64,000 bases of DNA from Aradus depressus (GCA_963662175.1 OY759214.1:98728115-98792114); one strand, 5' to 3'. Counted from the stretch's first letter, positions 1-11,716 are shown. Program-made: numbers and translations. The notes: generated from the sequence alone by a model not told the origin.

Positions 1-170
1 AACCTAATCAGATCTATTTCTGTCTATCATGTGACTTCTTCATTTCAAATCCATAGTTCATAGCTACAATCCAGTTACACACACACACAGACAGGGGACT
101 TTGAAACATGAAAATCCGTAGAAACTGGATCTCGGATTTTTGCACGATTACAATACATTCTTATACTAAA
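1..170. repeat. Family C (Helitron-like) fragment
   Basis: Shares blocks with 3200-3570, 12490-12960 (opposite orientation) and 59340-59670, notably a caagttcatagctac block and a gatctcggattttt block. A short CA run lies at 79-92. The fragment is cut by the window edge. Being related to Helitrons is inferred from the terminus of the 3160 copy. Confidence 0.45.
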
Positions 171-639
171 GGTATAAAAAAGTAAAAATATTCATATTGC
201 AAATTATTTTGAAACAAATTAACTTCCCTATATTATACAACTGGATACGGCTTCTTACAGTAACTGGAGGGCAAACTGTATAAATGAAATGTCTTGAGTT
301 AAACCAATCTGTTATGGAGTGAGATAGGACAGTAATCAGAGACCAATTACAGAGGGTTCTCGAACGGATCTATGAAAGAGCAAGGCTTCTGTAGTCCAGC
401 CCCCTGCAACCTAACTACGTAACAACTGCCAATCTCAGCTGAACACTGGCTAATTGGAATTTTTTATTTTACAGCAGAGCTCCCAAAAAAGGTGGGGTGA
501 ATATGATAGACTGCAGTGGGACTGGACTGGAGAAGGAGCATTCACATTACCTTCCACAGACTGGCTTCTTTCTACCCTTAGACATTCCACCCAACATAGC
601 TAGAACTATAGTCCGATATTATCGGTGGAAAATTATCGA

Positions 640-1198
640 TAATTCAGTAAGTTGCCACTTTTCATGCAAAATCATATATATAAAGCTGAAAATGTCTGTG
701 CGTTGTACCGCTATAACTCACGAACGGCTTGATGGATTTGATTAATTTTTTTTTTTAAATTTGTTCGCCATCGTCTGTGGAAGGTTATAGGCGTATTAGT
801 ACCTCAATATCTGGTCCATCCCAGCATCCACCCACGCAATCTTTGTAACTCAAAAACCACTGCAATGATTAATGAGGAATCTTTTTGAATAGATAAGTTT
901 TATCTACCGGAAGGTTAAGGTCTATTTTTTAATCAACCCCTGGTCCATCCCAGCATCCACTCACGCAATCTTTGTAACTCGAAAACCATTGCAACGATTA
1001 ATGAGAAATCTTTTTGAATAAATTAGTTTTAGCTTCAAAGCTAGCGTTACTACAGTTGAAGGACTATAAGCATTATTCCGTATGAATAATTGAAAATTAT
1101 AACATCATGAATGTACTGTCGAGGAACTGAATAGCCTTATAGGAGATATTAGGAGAAAAGTCAAGGTTCCCCGGGCAACGCCGGGTATTACTGCTAGT
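640..1198 (+). mobile_element. Non-autonomous Helitron-like element, 3' part
   Basis: The right end has the three hallmarks of a Helitron 3' terminus. There is a GC hairpin at 1170-1185 (CCCGG stem, CCGGG return), an 8-nt spacer, then CTAG at 1194-1197 followed by T. No Rep/helicase coding is seen. An internal direct duplication of about 90 bp repeats with period 129 (811-900 and 940-1028). The 5' end is not defined, so the left limit is approximate. Confidence 0.55.
811..1028 (+). repeat. Direct duplication, period 129 bp
   Basis: The block beginning ctggtccatcccagcatcca at 811 recurs at 940 with a few substitutions and runs about 90 bp each time. It sits inside the Helitron-like element and is probably an internal duplication of it. 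Confidence 0.75.
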
Positions 1199-2027
1199 AC
1201 TTTCTAATTCCAATATTATATTATAATATGATTATTTTATTTTTATTTTTTCATGTACATCTACCTAATTTAAATTATTCTATGTTATGGAGGATGAAAG
1301 GGGAATACAAATATCAATCGAATAAGTATTTGTTGTTTCAAATCAAAATTTTATTTTATGGAAATAACATTTCCTGTGGAAAATAATCGCATCAAGTGTA
1401 ACACTTGGCAAGAATATTAACACATTAATTAAAGTTTAAAAACACTTATTGTAGATAATCAAAAAAACAATGAAGTAGGTACAATGCCATTAGATTCAAC
1501 AATTTTTATATCAATCAACAACTTTTATAAAACAATATCAAACAATTAATTACCAATTGAGGTAAATGAGGTGATCCTTAAATTGGATGTGTTGCAAATA
1601 GTTTTGAATAAAATTTTGCACAAAGTACATTTAGCACGTTTCACATCATCCTGTTTGATAAAAAACTTCCACACGTCCGATTTTGGCGGCATACTGAAAT
1701 GAACACGCTACGCTTCACATTTGCAAACTGTGAAATAAATAGTTCATTCAAAATATTCAAATATTTCTAAGAAAACAATCTTGTTCCGATCAAAGTTCAT
1801 TAACATGTTCCTTTTTTTATAAATAAAATTTAAAGTAAAAGTTCTAAAATAACTTTTTTCAAAACGTATCCCTTTTAATGAAAGAAAATTTATTTCGATA
1901 GTTACTCGGACTATCGATGAAATTGTCGATATAGTGATATCGACTATCGTCCATCCCTAGCCAGAACCAGGTTTCCGGGGAACCTACCCCGTAAAATATT
2001 ATTAAATAATTTTTATTTATTTATTTT
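1199..2027. other. No gene seen
   Basis: AT-rich sequence without a convincing ORF or splice-consistent exon. A short block near 1890-1960 repeats the words tcgata and actatcg and looks like a diverged transposon terminus, but I cannot assign it. Confidence 0.4.
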
Positions 2028-2105
2028 CTTTCTCCTGGTATACGAAGTATAGAGGAAGTTATGTAATCTGTCAGAAAATCGATGTTGAGATTGAAGGAAC
2101 TTGCG
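2028..2105 (+). repeat. Family B 5'-end fragment
   Basis: Carries the diagnostic start of family B: a TATACgaaGTATA hairpin, then gaggaagttatgtaat and a cgatgttgag block. The rest of the element is absent; unrelated sequence follows. Confidence 0.6.
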
Positions 2106-2271
2106 CTCCCTTCAGTTTTCTAGCGCCCCCCCAAGGGAACGACAGCGCCAACTTTGGGAATCTCTACTATAGACCATGCCTTCTCGGACATTTTAGTAGT
2201 ACCACTTCCAAGTACATCTATAGTCAGTGATAGGCAGAAGCCCCGGGCCAACAAAAGTTGCATTTTATTTA

Positions 2272-2805
2272 TTTTTTATTCCCTCAGCTATACAAATTAT
2301 AGGGGAAGTTATGTAATCGGTCAGAAATTCAATTAAATTTCATATTATTCCGAAAGAATGAATGTATCAAGATGAAATCTATGTGTGACCAGAACACTCC
2401 AAGGACAACACCTATCCCTCTTCAGCCGAATCGGCCAAAAGGAAGAGAAGGATCTGAGCTCGACTCAAAAACCGCAATAACTGCCGATGTAATGAATGTA
2501 TCGGCACAACATTCAATATGAGAATTTAGAAGCCACTATGTAAGTCAAATATTGATTATTAGCGCAAACGATCGTATAGATTTTGAGGAGGAGCAAAAAA
2601 TTTATTGATTAATTCGTTCTGGGGAAGCACATTGCTGGTGATTGACCGACAAACCTTTCCTTTATGAGCGGCCCTTCTGACTCTGTACAAAAAAATTTGT
2701 CAAAAGTCTCCCCTTTATTTTTTTAGAACACATGAAATTCCAACTGAAAACTCAACATCAAATTTCTGGCTGATTACATAACTTCTTCTATACTTCATAA
2801 ATAGC
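2272..2805 (+). mobile_element. Family B element with inverted ends (copy 1)
   Basis: Begins ccctcagctatac and runs through the family's body to the 3' hairpin block (ggtgattgaccg, about 2637). It is then followed by an inverted copy of the first ~100 bp (2720-2805, ending tatacttcataaatag). The unit is therefore flanked by long inverted repeats, like a MITE or foldback element. It has no coding capacity. The 6157-6705 copy has the same architecture. Confidence 0.6.
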
Positions 2806-3159
2806 ATCGAAAAATAGAAGCTATTTATTAGATACATAGTAGATTATATTCTGTGTGATCTTAGAAACAAGTTAAATGACAATTAATCAGCATACATACA
2901 TCATGCTAAAAGAGACGGACAGTTGTTTTAATAAACCACTAAACAACATTGAATTGAATGACCAACTGAATCATGGCTCTAAACAGAAAAAAAACAGACT
3001 AATTACTGTTCTTTAAACAGAAACAAAACCAAACAACAAAACTGTTTGTTTACAGCATAAACAAACAGAAATAAAGTCGAATAACAGTTTATCAGCCGGA
3101 GTTTACAAACGTCCATTGATTTTATTATAGTTTTGAAAACCTATTCTTTTTATCAGTCA
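2806..3159. other. No gene seen
   Basis: AT-rich spacer rich in aaacag/aaca words (2930-3110). No feature that I can support. Confidence 0.4.
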
Positions 3160-3570
3160 CTAGCAGATTACCTGGCGTTGCTTGATTAGTGACTACAAGT
3201 TGGAGTCTAAAAAAAATGGGTTTCAAGAAATGTCAGAAAGTTTTATTCAATATAAAATGTACCTTTTAGTTTTCTCTACAACTTTTTCCTGAAGAAAAAT
3301 TTGATTAAGTCATAAATATAAATGGTATCTTGTAGAATGTACTTAGGTCCCAAAGTAAAATAATTTTATCTTCGTTCAATTTCGGTCAAATTTTAATCAC
3401 ATCTATAATTTAGCACATCATTTCATATTTCAAGTTCATAGCTACACTTGTTTCCGAATTAGACGACAGACATGTTACCAATCACAGACGACAGACATCA
3501 GCGAAAATGGTCAAAATGTAAAATTCCCTTGAAAACTCGATCTCGGATTTTCACACGATATATAAGTGGC
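3160..3570 (-). mobile_element. Helitron-like element (family C), 3' end at left
   Basis: On the - strand the terminus reads a degenerate GC hairpin around gcaacgcc, then ggtaatctg and CTAG (3160-3163). The body, including the gtccaa and caagttcatagctac blocks, matches 1-170, 59340-59670 and, inverted, 12490-12960. No ORF of note. Confidence 0.5.
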
Positions 3571-4077
3571 CTTGCTTCTTCTTATATTAACTTATAAGTA
3601 AAAAGGACCGACGGGATCAATATTATATTATTTTGGATACTTTACTTTCTACGGATCTATTGACAGATATTGATATTTATTAAATTTATTTATTTACGTA
3701 TTTACAACGAAGTATGATTCGTCATTTGTAAGTCTGCGCGCTTGAGGCGTCGTGGCGGCTTTTCCGACTTTTGATTTTGTTTGTTTTGTGAATAAGGCAT
3801 GTCCAAGAACATATGTTATTTTTTTAATTATATTAAAAAGATGATAAAAATAAGTGACTGACAAATTCTGAAAAAGTATCAAAATAACCTCTTCATTTAC
3901 TTAATAAAGTTATTATAAGAAGAAGGAAGGTCACTTGGACAAAGGAATTATGATTTGGTTTAATATTGCCTTCAAAATTGTCTTTGTGTACATGTACAAA
4001 AAATACCTCGACTAAAATAGCCATTTTGTCCCTGAATTGTTGTTGCATTTTTCCTCTTAAACGCCATTTTGTCTTCT
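3571..4077. other. No gene seen
   Basis: AT-rich. Short ORFs here, including a 62-codon one on the - strand at 3694-3882, have no recognisable domain and sit in low-complexity sequence. Confidence 0.35.
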
Positions 4078-4675
4078 TTTACTTCCTCAGCTATACGAAG
4101 TATAGGGGAATTTATGTAATAGGTCAAAAATTCGATGCCGAGTTTTCAACGGAATTTCATTTCCGACCTTTAAATTCCAAATTTGAAAAAAACAATTTCT
4201 GTGTGTTTGTGAACATATCTCCCGATAGAATGAATATATCGATATGAAATTTTATATGTGAATCCAGAACCCTCTAACGACCACACCTATTGTTTTTCAG
4301 TCAAATCGGCCAAAGGAAAGAGGGGGATTAGAGAAGGGGCTAAACACAAAAACTGTAATAACTGCAGTTGTAATGGATGTATTGACAAGAAATTTCATAT
4401 GTAAACTCAAAATCATATAAGGATGAAACCTATTAATTTTCAGCGGAATTAGCAGAAGGGGAAGAGGGGTTTAGAGAAGAGGGGCCCGACTTAAAAACAA
4501 TAATAATTTCCAATAAAACGATTGTAATACAACATTTAGTATGAAGATTCAGAAACCTCTATGCAAGTCAAATATTGAGTTTTAAGTTGATTGATTTTAG
4601 AGGGAGAGCGAGACGGAGTAATTGATTAATTCGAGCTGAGGATGTACATAGCCATTGATTCACCAGGGACTTTTT
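4078..4675 (+). mobile_element. Family B element (copy 2)
   Basis: Near-complete. It opens with acttcctcagctatacgaag and the CTATACgaaGTATAG hairpin, continues through the gttttcaacggaatttcat and cgatgtaatgaatgtatcg-like blocks, and ends at a diverged 3' hairpin (ttgattcacca) and a T-run. No inverted end follows. Confidence 0.6.
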
Positions 4676-4798
4676 TTTACATAGCAACCAAAATTAGAGA
4701 TTCATCTCAATGCGTGGATGGCATATCTCAACTAGCAACCAGAAATTAAATCTTATATAATGAACATGCTCTGAATTTCAAGAAAGAGATAAGCCGAC

Positions 4799-4822
4799 CA
4801 AAAAAAAAAAAAAAAAAAAAAA
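4799..4822 (+). repeat. A homopolymer run
   Basis: An uninterrupted A tract of about 22 bases directly precedes the GC-rich tandem array. Confidence 0.8.
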
Positions 4823-4876
4823 TGTGGAGAGATTGATATAAATATGATATTTGTTGGGGAACGGAGGAAGACGTGG

Positions 4877-5383
4877 TGGTGCCTGCCAGTCTAAACGAGG
4901 CCAGGACGGGCACCCTTTGCCAAGGTTGTTCAACTCTACCAGACTCCTCAGTACACCGGGTGGTAAATGAGACTGAGTCCAGGGCCCTCCGAAGGGGACT
5001 GTGGGATCCGGAAGGCATGCCTGCAGGATGCCTTGCATCTCATGTGGTGCCTGCCAGTCTAAACGAGGCCAGGCCGGGCACCCTTTACCAAGGTTGTTCA
5101 ACTCTACCAGACTCCTCTGTACACCGGGTGGTAAATGAGACTGAGTCCAGGGCCCTCCGAAGGGGACTGTGGGATCCGGAAGGCATGCCTGCAGGATGCC
5201 TTGCATCTCATGTGGTGCCTGCCAGTCTAAACGAGGCCAGGCCGGGCACCCTTTACCAAGGTTGTTCAACTCTACCAGACTCTTCAGTACACCGGGTGGT
5301 AAATAGGGCTGAGTCCAGGGCCCTCTGAAGGGGACTGTGGGATCCGGAAGGCATGCCTGCAGGATGCCTTGCATCTCATGTGG
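4877..5383. repeat. Three tandem copies of a 168-bp GC-rich unit
   Basis: The unit starting tggtgcctgccagtctaaac recurs at 4877, 5045 and 5213, an exact 168-bp period (56 codons), with only a handful of substitutions. It is far more GC-rich than its surroundings. Because 168 is divisible by three, long frames stay open on both strands: + strand to 5328, - strand from about 5491 to 4778. The - frame repeats a 56-residue block containing HEMQGILQACLPDP. No domain or splice context is recognised. A satellite or duplicated exon-like island is more likely than a gene. Confidence 0.8.
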
Positions 5384-5985
5384 AAGACATGACACCAACG
5401 CCACTCCTAAAATTGACAATAGGTCTGTTTCTAATTGCTCGATTTCTATTATTTTTTTATTTTTTTTTTCTAAATGAAGCCTAATAATCAAGCTACATTT
5501 TTTGCTTTAACTTTTCATAAAATGCAGAGAATATGAGAATATAGATGAGAAATTGGAAAGTGCAAGACCGCTAATGTAAATCACAATTGATTAATCGATA
5601 GTACTATTGATAGTTCGAAACAACTAGCAGTAGCGCTACTTCTTGAACTATCAGCCAAGAAGCTAAAGAGAATAATATTGATGCTATCAGAATCATTTTA
5701 AATGCTCTGCCAAAGAGGAGAGAGGATCGGAAATGATTCTATATAAGTTGCACATGTAAGGTTCTCTTCCACACGTGAGGTTTCATTTGAAATGTAGCCA
5801 AAAATTGTGTTTTTTTTCAGACGAGTCAGAGTTATAAATAATTGTTTTGCAAACTTTAAATTTATTGTTTGTTATCATGTTGAAAATAAATGCTATTTGT
5901 TTATCTATAACCTATAGTATCTTTCATAAGAAATCTAATTACCCTAGCAAGCTATGCAATTACACCGAGGAGGAGGAATAAAATA
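5384..5985. other. No gene seen
   Basis: AT-rich sequence with a short pyrimidine run at 5445-5470. No coding signal. Confidence 0.35.
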
Positions 5986-6140
5986 AAAAAATTGTCGGTG
6001 AATCACCAGAAAAAATATTTCCCCATGTTTTTGAGTTCAGTCCCCCCCCCCCCCCCCCCCCCAATCCCTTTTTTCCTTCGGCCGATGTGGCTGAAAATCA
6101 ATAGGTGTTGTCCTTACAGGGGGTGTTGTCAAACACAAAA
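5986..6140 (-). repeat. Family B fragment with a C homopolymer
   Basis: Inverted 3' part of family B (gtcggtgaatcacc block, then the gaaaatcaataggtgttgtcctta block), interrupted by an 18-base C run at about 6044-6061. Confidence 0.55.
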
Positions 6141-6156
6141 ACAGTGAGCACATTTT

Positions 6157-6705
6157 TACTTCACCAGCTATACGAGGTATAGGGGAAGTTATGAAATCGG
6201 TCAACAAATCGATGCGCTGTTTTCAATGGAATTTCATGTTTTCCGAACTAAATTATAAATATGAAAAAAAAAAAAGAATGTGAACACACGGCAACTCCCG
6301 ACAGTTACTCAAAACCCCATAAGGACAACACTTATTAATTTTCACTGGAATCGGCAAGAGAAAAGAGGGGGAACAGAGGGGGCTCAACTCAGAAACCCCT
6401 AATAACTGCCGACGTAATGAATTTATCGAGACAAAATTTAGTATAAGGATTTAAGAGCCCCTCTGTAAGTCAACTGTTGAATATTAGCGCAAACGGTCGA
6501 CTGGTTTTGAAGGGGAACCGAAAATTTAATTGATTAATTCGTTCTGCGGAAGTACATAGCCGGTGATTCACCGCCGACTTTTTTTTTTTCTTCATTGGAA
6601 TTAGAGTATCAAAAAACATGAAATTTCGGTGAAAACTCAACATCGAATTTCTAACTGATTACATAACTTCTCTTACTCATTTTTTGTAGCTGGGAAGTAA
6701 AAAAT
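6157..6705 (+). mobile_element. Family B element with inverted ends (copy 3)
   Basis: Best complete copy. The 5' end is acttcaccagctatacgagg and the body runs to gccggtgattcaccg at about 6563. After a T-run comes an inverted copy of the 5' ~110 bp, ending gtagctgggaagtaaaa. Subterminal hairpins lie at both ends of the core. It has no ORF, so it is non-autonomous. Confidence 0.65.
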
Positions 6706-6989
6706 GTATATAAGTATATTTGATTGTACGTACGTTACGGAATAAAATAAGTTGCGCAGTTAGTGAATGGATTTAAGTAGTCCTTCATAGTTCTACAAAT
6801 AGACTGATATTGACATACATTGTGTACTTTTATCAATGGCACCTCAACAGATTAAACTACTAAGGACAATTTTTTAGCTCACTGCCAATCGATAATAAGT
6901 GAACAGTTGTATTATGGTACTAATGATTGGTAAAATAGCACTCCAAAAAATGTTTTCTTTTAAATCTCATTGAAAATTAAGTTTTTTTC

Positions 6990-7030
6990 GGTCATGGGCG
7001 TAGTCACTTAGGTTGGGGGTGGGGGGAGAC
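6990..7030. repeat. hAT-like terminus
   Basis: The string atgggcgtagtcactta followed by a G-rich run resembles the CAGGGGCGTAGCCA-type ends of insect hAT elements. A related end occurs inverted at 11860-11908. The rest of the element was not delimited. Confidence 0.3.
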
Positions 7031-7386
7031 ACATCGTAACTTAATTTCGTTTCGAAAATATGTATCGCTAGCATCGGCTGACAACATGTGTGGAGGGAGT
7101 TGCTACTGAAGGAGTTGGGATAATATTGTGTGATATATTCGTTGGAACGTACAGCAACAATTCAGAAATAAAATATTCTTGAGTTGAAAAACTATTTAGT
7201 GTGATGTATAAAAAATACACACATTTAAATTATTAATATTAAAAAAATAATTATATTTATTTTTCTATAAAATCCAAGAAGCAACTGAATTAGTAAATAA
7301 ATAATTTGAATGCATTTTCTTTTAAAATAATTAGTAGAAAACAAAACATAGCCATCAGCTGTTTTTGAATTAGGTTAGGTTAGGTT

Positions 7387-7707
7387 TTATGACTCATTCC
7401 CGGGCTTTAACTACTAGGTCATATCGCCTACTACCAGAGCGCTCTTTCGTCACTCTGGTGGACATGAGCCCGACTCTACTGTGGGAGTTCTAAATTTTGC
7501 CTACTCTACATTTTTATTCACCTAGGGTAGGGGTCTTTGACGAGTACCTGACATCGTACAGGCTCGGGACCATCGCTTAACGTCCCATCCGAAGGACAGC
7601 GTGCTTAAGTTTATTTTACCTCCCAGATAAAATAAACTAAGGGCCTCGGTCGGGTTACGAACCCACGTTCTTGTCAAGCACGCATACTACTGAGCAACCG
7701 GCGCCCT
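7387..7707 (-). mobile_element. tRNA-derived SINE (family S), near full length
   Basis: Read on the - strand, it starts with gggcgccggttgctcagtag and a mutated box B (gggttcgtaacc). The body is the usual one, with an ataaaataaactt block, the gtccttcggatgg block and the gcccgggaatgagtcat tail. All family members share this order. Confidence 0.85.
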
Positions 7708-9100
7708 CTTTTTGAATTAGTGTAGAGAAGTCGAGGTCTAGGTTGAGGTTAGACGGTCTGAGTGGAGATGGAGTGAGAGCTTTTAGGCTTCAGATGTGAT
7801 GAACTAAATAGGTGTAAATTAAGAGTAAAATTGATACGCAAAGAAGGTACTGTTATTTATTTATATGAAAATATATATGCCCAAAAAGTATATAACTTTG
7901 ATATGAAGAATGGCCAAAACATAAAACAGAAAAAAAAATTGAAATAGTTTTAAGAATTTAGTTTCAACGATTTTTCTTTTGATTTTTGTTTCAATGTTTA
8001 ATTATTAATTTTATTATGTAGTTTAAATAAATAAACCCAATTATTTATTCTCATAAATTCTATGCAATTCATTTTCCCTGTTGGCCCAGTAAGTTAATTG
8101 AAAACCTTTGGATTAGATTTAATATTATTGAAAAAAAAAAAAAAAAAATACATCTGGCATCTCTTTAGAAATCCAAATGAAAAGTTTGTTAACTGAATGT
8201 TTTTTTTAAATACGTACCCTTTCTTAAACATTGCACGTCTTGAACTTTTGATATTTTTTTAGGGCCCTTTTTCGGAAATTACTATAGAAGTCATAATTTA
8301 GTAGAAGACCAGCTAAAAAATTTCTACAGGAAATGTGGTAATTTTTATTATTTATTATTTTTATTTGAATTATTATTTATTTAATTATTCGAATTATATA
8401 TTTTTATTTAACAATCACAGTAGCCGCTACCATTTATATATTTTAATATATTGCCTACTAGCAAGATGGTAGCAAGTACTACCATTATATATATTTTGTG
8501 AAATATACAATATTTTTTAAAAAACATACGTTGATACGTTTTTTATTTACTTTTTATCAAATGATGACTGTCTCTGTTGGAAATGATTTCAAGATATTCT
8601 AGATTGTTAATATAAAATGTTAACAATAAAATAAATAATAAAAGTCAAAAGTGAAATGTCACGGATGAGAGGCGGAGACTCGGTGGAAAGTGCCACAAAG
8701 ACTGTACGAAGGCCATAAGATATGGACCGTACCAAGGAGATTCTCCAACTGCAGCAAAACAAACAGAGGAATAAGCTAAAGTTCTCAACAGTGATATGCC
8801 ATGAATAAATAAATTAATAACAGTTTTTCAATTTATTTAATTTGTTTAATAAATTATAAATTTTTATTATTTTTTTTTTATAGGGGCGAATAAAACTAAT
8901 TTTGGTTTAAATAAATAAATTAAATTAGAAAAAAAAAAAAAAATCAGTTCATTCAATAGTGAATAAATTGTTTTCCTTTATTTTTCATACAACTAAAATT
9001 ATCTACAGCCCTCAACAGCGGGATTTATTGTTTTCGTATAGGACTATTGCGAGTCTTCGGTGCAAACAAAGAATAATGATAATAAAAAGTATAAATAAAT
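7708..9100. other. Intergenic, very AT-rich; no gene seen
   Basis: Long A and T runs (8131-8148, 8869-8880, 8929-8942) and no ORF with a recognisable product. A slightly less AT-rich patch at 8650-8770 has no clear coding frame. Confidence 0.4.
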
Positions 9101-9388
9101 TGCGAGGTCATATCGCCTACTACCCGAGCGCACTTTTGTCGCATTTGTGAACATGAGCACGACTCTACTTCGGGAGTCCGAAATTTTGCCCATCCTAAAT
9201 TTTTATTCACCTAGGGTAGGGATTTTTAACGATTACCTGACATCGTACAGGCTCGGAACCATCGCTTAAGGTCCCGTCTGAAGGAAGGCATGCTCAAGTT
9301 TTTCACCTCTCAGATAAAAAATCTAAGATTCTCGGCCGAGTTTCGAACCCGTGATCTTGAGCTCAGTAAGTAAGCACGCTTACCACTT
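9101..9388 (-). mobile_element. SINE family S, head-truncated
   Basis: Inverted copy with an intact body and a box-B region (gggttcgaaactcgg on the - strand). The first ~20 bp of the tRNA head, including box A, are lost. Confidence 0.75.
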
Positions 9389-9645
9389 TGTTAATATTAA
9401 TATATATATTTTATAAATTTTAAGTTATTTTAACAAAATGTCGTACGAAAACATACTATAGTTAGAACTGTGTCTACTAAAAACAGCTGGGTTCTTATGT
9501 ACATATCTAGAAGGCTATACCCACTAGCTAAATAGGATATTTAGATTCCAAAATGTAGGACAAGAGCGCTGCAATCGACATGACTATTTTCAGTTAGGTT
9601 TGTTTTTTATCTGCTGTTGAACTTCACATATACGCCTCATTTACA

Positions 9646-9756
9646 CTACAACACCATCTCACACAAATTGAAAACTGGTGCAACACATGGAAAATAAAAC
9701 TTAATACAGAAAAATCACAGCACATCTCATTTACACTTCGACGAGAAACATTGTAA
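9646..9756 (+). pseudogene. LINE reverse-transcriptase fragment (Jockey-like)
   Basis: The + strand translates as LQHHLTQIENWCNTWKIKLN and on to a TAA at 9754. This is the conserved region of Jockey/CR1-type reverse transcriptases where the W-C-N-x-W-K-x-K-L-N motif follows the YADD active site. Only ~37 codons survive and no flanking domain was found, so it is a dead scrap. Confidence 0.65.
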
Positions 9757-10086
9757 TTTTTATAATTAAGCTTATCTTTGTTTTTCTTAAATAATAAAAT
9801 GTTCTTGAGAAAATGATTCTAATTCTTTCTTACCTTCCTTTGGTCGTGGGTCCGCCAAGACTAGCAGTTGTGAAAAGTCAAAATGACATGAGGTGCAAAA
9901 TACATGAAATAAAAATTAGGCCATTCTGGTTTGATTGTATATATTCTTAATGAAAAACATGTGAGGAAAACTTAAAAACAATTGCTCAGAATCCTTATTA
10001 AACAAGTCTTTAAAAATGAAAATGTATTTTCTCAAAATACTCTCTGGCTTTGTCTTTATAATGGTTTAAAATTCACGGTACCTTCT

Positions 10087-10374
10087 TTATTTAATGCTGG
10101 ATGTGATGGCTATTGGGTCCTGGAGTTCTGCGCTGATCAGCCTCTGCTGTTGTCTTAATGGTCCAGAAGAGCTCCAATGGATTTCCCTCTGTTGATCTGA
10201 TGTTGAATGGTTGCTCAGGACAGTTGATGAAGTAGTGTGATCCTCCCTCTCTGGAGGCAACGGATGAGTTGGGGCAGGTCCTCCCTCGGCGGCGGTCTCT
10301 GACGAAGTAGCTTTGTTCCTACCTCTCAGGTGGCAACAGTTGAAGAATATCGATCCATATTGGGGTCCGCTCAC
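10087..10374 (-). other. Unassigned 95-codon ORF in a GC-rich patch
   Basis: An open frame rich in S, P, T, E and Q, ending LQDPIAITSSIK. The patch (10085-10450) is less AT-rich than its flanks. A possible splice acceptor (gaggtag) precedes residue GNKATSS-like sequence inside it. I recognise no domain. It could be a transposon gag remnant or a terminal exon; no partner exon was found. Confidence 0.2.
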
Positions 10375-10735
10375 TGCAACTTTTCCCGCCCTCCGGGACT
10401 GATCTGGGTGCCTATTGGTGGCTCAGTTCCCCACCTTGGTTTCTCCGTATTGTTGTAGTTCTTCTTGGACTTCCTGTTGTTCAAGCCACCGGTTTTCATT
10501 CCTAATTTATTTCAAACAATGTATGTCCATATTTTTGGGCATCACAACATATATACATTACATACTTCCTCTCACATGCCCTTCACGCCAACATATCAAT
10601 ACCATCGTAGATGCTGGTTGTTGCACCCAAGCAACAGTTGTATCTTTATAAATAAAAGACAAAAAAAAATATTTGTTTTTAAACTTTTACCATTATAAAA
10701 GCTTGGAAAACATGTTTCATTACTTACTTAACTTC

Positions 10736-10820
10736 CATGGTAGAGTCGGGCTTATATCCACCATACAAAAGAGCGCTCTGGTAGTAGGCGATATAACCTT
10801 GTGTATAAAGCCCGGACTTA
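10736..10820 (+). repeat. SINE family S tail fragment
   Basis: Carries only the 3' block: tagagtcgggctt, gagcgctctggtagtaggcgat and cccggactta. Confidence 0.7.
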
Positions 10821-11558
10821 TCTTACGAGTACAGTAAAAAAATCTATGATCTGGGCTAACTGAGTGATTATTCCGGATAATGGATAAACCGACTAGACTG
10901 ACATTTGAAACATTCATTAAAAAAGTATTCATAAACAGAAAGCACAAAAATTGTAAAATAATAAAATGAACAGAAGATCTCACATTTTACACCTGTTTAA
11001 CTCAATGCTGATATTACGTGGTCAAATATCTACCTACCTACGACAAATAAAATTCCTATAGCATAGATGAAACTATTAATTAATTTAAATTTTATTAAAA
11101 GAAGAAAAAAAAAAACAGTTTTTCTATGGGAAATATGGGAAGTGCACAGGAAAAATGGAAAAGTCGTCGGTGAATCACCGGATACGTACATCCCCAGCAC
11201 GAATTAATCAATTACGATTTCGTTCAAAGTCAATCGACAGTTTGGGGTAAAACACAATATTTGACTTACATAGTAGCTTCTGAATCATCATACTAAATTT
11301 TGTCGGCGCGTGCTCCCCCTGGCCAGAGCAAAAAACCAAGATAAAAATTAAATAAACTAAAAAAATAGTTTTTATTAAAAATGGATTGGTTGCAAGTTAC
11401 CAATAGGATCTTCAAATTTCCCGTGCTTCTGATTCCTAAATCAGCAATCAGCTGTTACATAAATGTACATGTACAAAACAAGTCATATTACATTTATTTC
11501 GAATTCGATCATTTCATTTCCTCGCTCGAAATCGTCATTCATGTTATACTTTATACTC

Positions 11559-11716
11559 TTAAAGCTGATTTTACATGCGCATTAAAAATGCAAAGCGCAG
11601 CAGCAGCAAATGCAGGCTATTGGATGTGAGTCATTTAATTCTAAAAGCACAGAAACCACAGTGTGCATTTGCTGCTGCTGTGCTTTGCATTTTTGCTGCT
11701 CATGTAAAGTCAACTT
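11559..11716. repeat. Hairpin-forming inverted repeat with CAG triplets
   Basis: Left arm about 11559-11614 and right arm about 11663-11716 are near reverse complements, sharing the cagcagcagcaaatgca core. The loop is ~48 bp. No known family was recognised. Confidence 0.65.

Noticed and set aside
4778..5491. 237-codon frame on the - strand and 151-codon frame on the + strand over the 168-bp array
   Set aside because: Openness on both strands follows from the triplet unit length; no domain, splice site or start context supports a gene.
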